Assembly (NCBI RefSeq): GCF_031458235.1
Contig: NZ_JAVDYB010000001.1
Span: forward strand, 682,001 to 746,000
Reading direction: 5' to 3'
DNA: 64,000 nt
From: Catenuloplanes atrovinosus
GTDB taxonomy: Bacteria; Actinomycetota; Actinomycetes; Mycobacteriales; Micromonosporaceae
Below the pieces are notes generated by a model that had not been told where the DNA came from, ran no database searches, and saw only the letters and a program-made list of their open reading frames with translations. The position numbers and the translations under genes were made by a program. Below, one piece after another: positions 58,448 to 64,000 of this stretch (the first letter of the stretch is position 1; each line of letters begins with the position of its first letter).

Positions 58448-59632
58448 ATGACCGGGGTGCATGTCATCGCCGACGCGGCCGAGGCGCTGGACGTGGCACG
58501 CCGGCTGGCCGCCGAGTTCGCCAAGGACGCGTCCGCGCGCGACGCGGAGCGGCGGCTGCCCCGGGCCGAGCTGGACCGGCTCTCCGCGGCCGGGCTGCTG
58601 GCGATCACCGTGCCCGCGGAGCACGGCGGCGCGGACGTCGACGCGGTCACGCTCGCCGAGGTGATGCGCCTGCTCGCGGCCGCCGATCCGAACATCGCGC
58701 AGATCCCGCAGAGCCACTTCGTGTACGTCAACGTGATCCGCGCCCGGGGCACCGAGCGGCAGCGGGCGTTCTTCTTCGCGGAGTTGCTGGCCGGGAAGCG
58801 GTTCGGCAACGCGCAGTCCGAGGCCGGCACCAAGCACGTGCAGGACTACCGCACCCGCCTGATCGCGCGGGAGGACGGCTTCCGGCTGGAGGGTACGAAG
58901 CACTACAGCACCGGCGCGCTCTTCGCGGACTGGATCCCGGTGCTGGCCCGCGGCGACGACGACAAGCTGCACGTGGCGTACGTGGCGGCGGACTCGCCCG
59001 GCCTGACCGTGATCGACGACTGGAACGGCATGGGCCAGCGCACCACGGCCAGCGGCACGGTCCGGCTGGACGGCGTGCACGTGCCCGCGGACCGGGTGCT
59101 GCCGCACCACCTCACGTTCACCGGCCCGCAGCTGCACGGCGCGGTCGCGCAACTGCTGCACGCCGCGATCGACGCCGGCATCGCGGACGGCGCGCTGGCC
59201 GAGGCGGTCGAGTTCGTCCGCACGAGGTCCCGGCCGTACTTCGAGAGCGGTTTCGAGAAGGCCTCCGACGACCCGCTGCTGATCCAGCGCTTCGGCGAGC
59301 TGGCGATCGAGGTCCGGGCCGCGAACGCGCTGCTGTCCGACGCGGCCCGGGCGGTCGACGCGGCCCGCGCGGAGCTGACCGACGACAGCGCGGCCACGGC
59401 CTCGATCGCGGTCGCGGCGGCGAAGGCGTACGCCGACCGGGCCGCGCTCGCGGTCACCAACGCGCTGTTCGAGGTGTCCGGCACCCGGTCCAGCCTGGAC
59501 CCGCTCAACCTGCACCGGCACTGGCGCAACGCGCGCACCCACACACTGCACGACCCGGTCCGCTGGAAGGTCCAGCACATCGGGCGGTACGTGCTCAACG
59601 GCACCCGGCCGCCCCGGCACGGGCTGCTCTGA
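58448..59632 (+). CDS. sfnB: SfnB-family flavin-dependent monooxygenase (acyl-CoA dehydrogenase fold)
   Basis: A 394-residue acyl-CoA dehydrogenase-like protein of the SfnB/DszC group used to obtain sulfur from dimethyl sulfone and similar compounds. Landmarks are ITVPAEHGGADVDAVTLAEV, SHFVYVNVIRARGTERQRAF, FGNAQSEAGTKHVQDYRTRL, GTKHYSTGALFADWIPV and LHRHWRNARTHTLHDPVRWK; the ACAD catalytic Glu is replaced by this HxxxxxR type C-terminus. ATG 58448. Twenty-seven bases precede the SsuD-like gene, so they form an operon. Confidence 0.85.
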   Translation: MTGVHVIADAAEALDVARRLAAEFAKDASARDAERRLPRAELDRLSAAGLLAITVPAEHGGADVDAVTLAEVMRLLAAADPNIAQIPQSHFVYVNVIRARGTERQRAFFFAELLAGKRFGNAQSEAGTKHVQDYRTRLIAREDGFRLEGTKHYSTGALFADWIPVLARGDDDKLHVAYVAADSPGLTVIDDWNGMGQRTTASGTVRLDGVHVPADRVLPHHLTFTGPQLHGAVAQLLHAAIDAGIADGALAEAVEFVRTRSRPYFESGFEKASDDPLLIQRFGELAIEVRAANALLSDAARAVDAARAELTDDSAATASIAVAAAKAYADRAALAVTNALFEVSGTRSSLDPLNLHRHWRNARTHTLHDPVRWKVQHIGRYVLNGTRPPRHGLL

Positions 59633-59659
59633 CCGAAGCGAGACAAGGGGAGATCCACG

Positions 59660-60823
59660 ATGAGCCTCACGTTCCACTGGTTCCTGCCGACCTCCGGTGA
59701 CAGCCGGGACATCGTCGGCGGCGGGCACGGCGTCGCACCCGGTGCCGCCGCGCAGGCCCGGCCGGCCACCACGGCGTACCTCGGCCAGATCGCGCGCTCG
59801 GCGGAGCAGCTCGGCTTCGAGGGCGTGCTCACCCCGACCGGCGCGTGGTGCGAGGACGCGTGGATCACCACCGCGATGCTCACCGAGGTCACCGAGCGGC
59901 TCAAGTTCCTGGTCGCGTTCCGGCCCGGGCTGCTGTCGCCGACGCTGGCCGCGCACATGGCCACCACGTACCAGCGGCTCTCCCAGGGCCGGGTGCTGCT
60001 CAACGTGGTCACCGGCGGGGAGAGCGCGGAGCAGCGCGCGTACGGCGACTTCCTCGACAAGGAGGCGCGGTACGCCCGTACCGACGAGTTCCTGCACGTG
60101 GTCCGCGCGCTGTGGCGCGGCGAGACCGTCTCGCTCACCGGCGAACACGTGCGCGTCGAGAACGCGCGGCTGAACCGGCTGCCCGACCCGATCCCGCGGG
60201 TCTACTTCGGCGGGTCCTCCGCCGCGGCCGGCCCGGTCTCGGCCAAGCACTCCGACGTCTACCTCACCTGGGGCGAGCCGCCCGCGCAGGTCGCCCGCAA
60301 GCTGGAGTGGATCCGCGGGCTGACCGCCGCCGAGGGCCGCACCCAGCGGTACGGCATCCGCCTGCACACCATCACCCGGGACACCTCCGAGGAGGCGTGG
60401 GCCGAGGCGGGCCGGCTGCTGCGCGGCATCTCCGACGAGGAGATCGCGAAGGTCCAGGCCGGGCTGCACCGCAGCGAGTCCGAGGGGCAGCGGCGCATGC
60501 TCGCGCTCAACGGCGGCACCCGCGACGGCCTGGAGATCTCCCCGAACCTGTGGGCCGGCGTCGGCCTGATCCGCGGCGGCGCCGGCACCGCGCTGGTCGG
60601 CAGCCACACCGAGGTCGCCGACCGGATCGAGGAGTACGCGAACCTCGGCCTGAGCGAGTTCATCCTCTCCGGCTACCCGCACCTGGAGGAGGCGTACTGG
60701 TTCGGCGAGGGCGTGCTCCCGATCCTCCGCGAGCGCGGCCTGTGGCGGCACCCGGCCGGCGAGCCGGCGCTTCTCGACGCGGTGACGGTCCCGTTCACGC
60801 CCGAGCCGGTCCGGTCGAGCTGA
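59660..60823 (+). CDS. ssuD: SsuD-like FMNH2-dependent alkanesulfonate monooxygenase
   Basis: A 387-residue luciferase-like monooxygenase releasing sulfite from alkanesulfonates. Sequence features of the family: FHWFLPTSGDSRDIVGG, LTPTGAWCEDAWITTAML, LKFLVAFRPGLLSPTLAAHM, GRVLLNVVTGGESAEQRAYG, and YFGGSSAAAGPVSAKHSDVY. Length is typical. ATG 59660 has AAGGGGAG. A partner flavin reductase is not present in the window. The related SfnG (dimethyl sulfone monooxygenase) is an alternative function given the sfnB neighbour. Confidence 0.85.
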   Translation: MSLTFHWFLPTSGDSRDIVGGGHGVAPGAAAQARPATTAYLGQIARSAEQLGFEGVLTPTGAWCEDAWITTAMLTEVTERLKFLVAFRPGLLSPTLAAHMATTYQRLSQGRVLLNVVTGGESAEQRAYGDFLDKEARYARTDEFLHVVRALWRGETVSLTGEHVRVENARLNRLPDPIPRVYFGGSSAAAGPVSAKHSDVYLTWGEPPAQVARKLEWIRGLTAAEGRTQRYGIRLHTITRDTSEEAWAEAGRLLRGISDEEIAKVQAGLHRSESEGQRRMLALNGGTRDGLEISPNLWAGVGLIRGGAGTALVGSHTEVADRIEEYANLGLSEFILSGYPHLEEAYWFGEGVLPILRERGLWRHPAGEPALLDAVTVPFTPEPVRSS

Positions 60824-61008
60824 CCGCCGTACCGCTGCGGCTCCTCCCGCGCGATGCCCGCGATCCGCTCCAGCCCGCCCGTCCCGCCGAAATCCGCTGA
60901 CCGGCACCCCCGGCGGCGTACAACCGAGACCATGGCACGACGACGACCCGGCCGGCCGCGCCCCGGCACCACCCGCGCGCCCTACGCGGGCCCCCGGCCG
61001 GGGACGCG

Positions 61009-61407
61009 GTGGACACGTCGTTCTTCGGCGACCGGCCGCTGGAGACCCCCGCCATGCCCGGCGCGTTCACGCGGCTCGCGGAGCTGGTCGCGGGCCGGTT
61101 CCAGGGACGGGTACACCTGATCTCCAAGGCCGGGCCCGAGGTCGAACGGAACACCCGCGACCGGCTGCACCACCACGACTTCTTCACCCGCACCGGCGTA
61201 CCGGCGGAGAACGTGCACGTCGTCCGGGAACGCCGGGACAAGGCGGCCGTCTGCACCCGGCTCGGCATCACCCACTCCATCGACGACCGCCCGGACGTGC
61301 TCGCCCACCTGACGACCGTCCCGCACCGCTACCTGATGGGTTCGCCGCACGTCCCCGACTGGGGCACGCTGGCCATGCTGTGCCAGCAGCAAGATCCAAA
61401 ACCATAG
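61009..61407 (+). pseudogene. Remnant of a HAD-like hydrolase
   Basis: The 132-residue frame from GTG 61009 (VDTSFFGDRPLETPAMPGAF) contains the middle and late part of a HAD-like protein: GRVHLISKAGPEVERNTRDR, FFTRTGVPAENVHVVRERRD, LGITHSIDDRPDVLAHL. The N-terminal DxDG catalytic segment is missing; the 80 bases upstream encode only low-complexity Arg/Pro/Gly in another frame (from ATG 60932). The C-terminus stops abruptly after VPDWGTLAML at the edge of the interspersed repeat. It is probably decayed at both ends. Confidence 0.65.
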
Positions 61408-61411
61408 GGCT

Positions 61412-61485
61412 TTCCCGCTTCCGGCGTGGTCGCGGCCCGCATGCTCCCGCGGGCACCGGTCGTCGCTGGCGCTCCTCCCTGCCGG
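61412..61485 (-). repeat. Interspersed 74-bp repeat, copy in inverse orientation
   Basis: On the minus strand this carries the same 49-bp block (61485-61437), a ten-base gap and CGCCGGAAGCGGGAA (61426-61412) as the copy at 21896. It begins right after the truncated HAD-like gene. Confidence 0.85.
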
Positions 61486-61578
61486 TCCCGCACGTGGCCA
61501 CCCGACTCCCGCCCCGGCCGTCCCTCCCGAGCGGCCTCCACCCCGGCCGGCCCTCCTAGACAGCTTCCGTCGCCGTGC

Positions 61579-61690
61579 CGTTTCCGCCGCCGCGCCGGTT
61601 TCCGTCGTCGGGCTGGTTTCCGCCGCCGGGCCGCTTCCGCCGCGGCGCCGTTTCCGTCGTCGGGCCGTTTACGCCGCGGCGCCGCTTCCG
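61579..61690. repeat. 17-18-bp minisatellite
   Basis: About six units of GTTTCCGCCGCCGGGCCG and variants (GTTTCCGTCGTCGGGCTG, TTTACGCCGCGGCGCCG). The unit length and GTTTnC...GGGCCG layout resemble the minisatellite at 55849. The surrounding 61486-61836 holds no supportable gene. Confidence 0.7.
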
Positions 61691-61836
61691 CGCCTTCCTG
61701 CGCGGCGTCAGCACCGGCTGGCTCTACCGCGACTTCAGCACCTGTCGTCCCTCCCGCGTCCGCACTGGCAGCTCCTCTCCTGCGGCCTCTGCCGCCGCGC
61801 GCCGCACCGTGCCCGTCGATCCACCCTCCGCCGCGT

Positions 61837-61894
61837 CGATCTAGGGCGGATTCACGCGATTGGAGATCGAAACGCTGCAATCCGCCCTAGATCG
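61837..61894. repeat. 58-bp palindromic element, copy 2
   Basis: CGATCTAGGGCGGATT (61837-61852) and AATCCGCCCTAGATCG (61879-61894) form a perfect 16-bp inverted repeat around a 26-base loop starting CACGCGATTGGAGATC. It matches copy 1 at 40491-40548 in arms, loop length and loop start. A GC-rich array follows directly, as at copy 1. Confidence 0.85.
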
Positions 61895-62105
61895 GCGCGC
61901 CCAACGCGCCCAGCGCGCCCAGCGCGCCCAGCGCCCAGCGCGCCCAGCGCCCAGCGCGCCCAGCGCCCAGCGCGCCCAGCGCCCAGCGCGCCCAGCGCCC
62001 AGCGCGCCCAGCGCCCAGCGCGCCCAGCGCGCCCAGCACGCCAGCACGCCCAGCGCGCCAGCACGCCCAGCGCCCAGCGCGCCCAGCGCGCGCGGGGCGG
62101 GGCGG
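61895..62105. repeat. GCGCCCA tandem array
   Basis: GCGCGCCCA and GCGCCCA units (about 7 and 9 bp, often paired as 16 bp) run from the palindromic element to the end of the histidine-kinase gene, ending in GGGGC repeats. Long frames on both strands are Arg/Ala/Gly/Trp repeats and not genes. Confidence 0.8.
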
Positions 62106-62120
62106 GGCGGGGTGGTGGGG

Positions 62121-64000
62121 TCAGTCGGAGGTGTTGAGGGGGAGGCGGATTTGGAAGGCGGTGCCGGAGTCGCGGTGGAGGAGGGCGATCGTGCCGTGGT
62201 GGCGTTCGATGATGGCGCGGCTGATCGCCAGGCCGAGGCCGCTGCCCGGGATCGCCCGGTCGCGCGTGCGGGAGCTGCGGTAGAAGCGGGAGAACAGCCG
62301 GTCGCGTTCCTCCGGCGGGATGCCGATGCCCTGGTCCGCCACGACCAGTTCCGCGACGTAGTCGCCGTCGGCCGCGAGCGTGACCGTGACCTCGCCGCCG
62401 TCCGGGCTGTACTTGATCGCGTTGCCGATCAGGTTGTCCAGCACGCGCCGCAGCCGCAGCCGGTCGCCGGGCAGCACCAACTCGTCCGGCGCGTTCACCC
62501 GTAGCGTGATCGGTGACCGAGCGCCGGCGAGCGCGTCCTGCGCGGCGTCGGCCGCCTCGCGTACCACCTCGGCCAGATCGCACGGCGTGAGCTGCACCGA
62601 CGCGTGGCCGGTGTCCAGCGCTGCCAGGTCCAGCAGGTCGTCGATGATGCCGCGGAGCAGCGTGGTGTTGCGGTCGATCACCTCGAGCAGCGCGGGGCCG
62701 TCCGCGGCGAGCTGGGCGGGGGTCGCGTCGCGCAGCAGGCTGGTGTACGCGCTGATCGAGGTGAGCGGCGTGCGCATCTCGTGCCCGATCAGCGCCAGGT
62801 ACTCGTCCTTGCTGCGGGCCAGCTGCAGCTCCAGGTCCTCGGCGCGGCGCCGCTCCAGGAACTGCCCGACGTGCGCCGCGATGCCGGCCAGCAGCGCGAC
62901 CAGCGCGTCCTCCGGGTCCTCGACCACCTCGGCGAAGAACGCCAGCACGCCCAGCGTGCCGGTGCCGGACCGGACCGGGATGGCGAGCGCGGCGTGCAGT
63001 TTCGCGGCCTCCACCGTGTCCGCGGGCAGCAGCGGCTCGCCGTCCGCCGCGAGGTCGCGGATCCAGACGGGCTCGCCGGTCAGCCAGGCCTTGCCGGAGA
63101 TGCCCTGGCCGTACGCGAGCTGGTCCGGCACGTGCATCGGTGCCACGCTGCCCGGCGCGCTCCACCGGGCGGCCGGCCGCAGCACGCCGCCGGGGCCGTC
63201 GACCAGCCACAGCTCCGCGTGCGCCCAGCCCAGCGTGCCGGCCACCGCCTCCAGCACGCGCGGACCCGCCTCGGCCGCGCCCGCCGCCTCGGCCAGCGCG
63301 GACGCCACCGCCAGCTCGCAGTCGCGGAAGCGCTCGGTGCGCTTGAGCTCGGTGACGTCCTGCAGTGCGATCACGGCGCCGAGCCGGTTGCCGGTCGCGT
63401 CCGCGATCGGCTGGCCGTCGACCAGCAGCACGCGCGGGTGCTGGAGCGGCGAGTCGGCCAGCACCTGGAGCCCGTGCAGTTCCTCGCCGCGGAACGCGCG
63501 GGACAGCGGCGTGTCGTCCGGCGCCATCGGCCGCCCGTCCGCGTGCCGGAGCCCGAAGTCCAGGGGATGGGTGCCGGGCGCGAACGGTTCCGGCGTCCGG
63601 CCGGTGAACCGCAGCATCGGCGCGTTGATCAGCACCCGGCGGCCGTCGGCGTCGCAGGCGACCACGCCGTCGTGCAGGTTGTCCAGCACCGCGTCCAGGA
63701 AGCGCCGGTGCCGGTCCGCGATGCGCAGCGCCTCCCGCTCGGCCACGAACGTGCCGCACACCTCGGCCGCGTGCCCGACCACGGACTGCTCCGCCGCGGT
63801 CCACTCGCGCGGCCGGTAGTCGACCACCGCGCAGACGCCGGCGATCGCGCCGGTCCGGGACCGCACCGGGTAGCCGAGGTAGGCGCGCGCGTCCGCCTGG
63901 CGCACCGGGGCGTCCGGCGGTACCCGCGCGTCGTCGTGCACGTCGTTGACCACGAGCGGGCAGCCGGAGTCGAAGATGATGCGGGCGAGCGTGGAGGCGG
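62121..64000 (-). CDS. Sensor histidine kinase with GAF and PAS domains, 5' end outside the window
   Basis: The frame is open from the stop at 62121 to the right edge (626 residues visible). Order: end of a GAF-like domain (YLGYPVRSRTGAIAGVCAVV), PAS (LDAVLDNLHDGVVACDADGR), a second GAF (ELAVASALAEAAG to AIPVRSGTGTLGVLAFF), HisKA with the phospho-His in YLALIGHEMRTPLTSISAY, and HATPase with NLIGNAIKYSPDGG, VVADQGIGIPP and GSGLGLAISRAIIERH. No membrane helix is seen in the visible part, so it may be cytoplasmic. No response regulator is adjacent within the window. Confidence 0.9.
   Translation of the reverse strand, partial: ASTLARIIFDSGCPLVVNDVHDDARVPPDAPVRQADARAYLGYPVRSRTGAIAGVCAVVDYRPREWTAAEQSVVGHAAEVCGTFVAEREALRIADRHRRFLDAVLDNLHDGVVACDADGRRVLINAPMLRFTGRTPEPFAPGTHPLDFGLRHADGRPMAPDDTPLSRAFRGEELHGLQVLADSPLQHPRVLLVDGQPIADATGNRLGAVIALQDVTELKRTERFRDCELAVASALAEAAGAAEAGPRVLEAVAGTLGWAHAELWLVDGPGGVLRPAARWSAPGSVAPMHVPDQLAYGQGISGKAWLTGEPVWIRDLAADGEPLLPADTVEAAKLHAALAIPVRSGTGTLGVLAFFAEVVEDPEDALVALLAGIAAHVGQFLERRRAEDLELQLARSKDEYLALIGHEMRTPLTSISAYTSLLRDATPAQLAADGPALLEVIDRNTTLLRGIIDDLLDLAALDTGHASVQLTPCDLAEVVREAADAAQDALAGARSPITLRVNAPDELVLPGDRLRLRRVLDNLIGNAIKYSPDGGEVTVTLAADGDYVAELVVADQGIGIPPEERDRLFSRFYRSSRTRDRAIPGSGLGLAISRAIIERHHGTIALLHRDSGTAFQIRLPLNTSD

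Noticed and set aside
61852-62105. Frames of Arg-Ala-Gln and Gly-Arg-Trp-Ala repeats
   Set aside because: Produced by the GCGCCCA array and the palindromic element; the same peptide SALDRR appears on both strands because the DNA is palindromic.

Overview
The window is GC-rich chromosomal DNA from an actinomycete, most likely a member of Micromonosporaceae (Actinoplanes, Catenuloplanes or Micromonospora type). The evidence is the very high G+C with strong third-position bias, frequent GTG starts and four-base GTGA overlaps, and the gene families present: SCO2521-2525-like proteins, F420-type luciferase-like oxidoreductases, an AA10 chitin-active oxygenase, a large LCP protein and a Ser/Thr kinase with an extracellular domain. 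No rRNA, tRNA, CRISPR array or phage module was seen. Both edges cut genes: an unknown protein at the left and a sensor histidine kinase at the right.

Layout. 1-4.7 kb: unknown partial gene, a fadD-like acyl-CoA ligase behind a large palindromic operator, a P450-like protein without the haem cysteine, and a PAP2 phosphatase. 5.1-11.7 kb: receiver-only response regulator, HrpB helicase, a small conserved protein, an ABC-F ATPase, a DUF4240-like protein and a shortened paralogue of a protein found at 13.8 kb. 11.7-19.2 kb: an amino-acid oxidase, then the conserved actinobacterial set of unknown role: a SCO2521-like gene plus a membrane protein on the plus strand, facing the SCO2525-2524-2523-2522 operon on the minus strand. 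19.6-21.8 kb: TetR regulator, frameshifted P450 and its 3Fe-4S ferredoxin. 22.1-31.9 kb: secreted and cell-surface functions (phosphatase with a probable PHO box, gamma-glutamyltransferase, permease, kinase, lipoproteins, glycosidase-like protein). 32-37.9 kb: sugar ABC transporter, orphan E1-alpha dehydrogenase, stress-type membrane proteins. 38.2-42.9 kb: F420-type oxidoreductase, HxlR/quinone-reductase pair, a palindromic repeat, a complete IS481-family element inserted at the stop codon of a diguanylate cyclase. 43-49.1 kb: M20 peptidase, pobA, and a kynurenine operon (tryptophan dioxygenase, kynureninase, alpha/beta hydrolase) divergent from an Lrp regulator. 49.2-54.7 kb: lectin, LCP ligase, MarR and XRE regulators, YchJ-like protein, chitin-active oxygenase. 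54.7-56.3 kb: a non-coding block of minisatellites. 56.3-60.8 kb: an organosulfur-scavenging cluster (SBP56-type methanethiol oxidase plus membrane partner, divergent from SfnB-like and SsuD-like genes). 61-62.1 kb: HAD-like gene remnant and more repeats, then the histidine kinase.

The points that most deserve a second look are the SCO2521-2525 set with its added membrane protein and nearby reduced paralogue, two families of interspersed repeats (a 58-bp palindromic element and a 73-74-bp repeat, both beside minisatellites), the haem-less P450-like protein, and several operators readable directly from the sequence.
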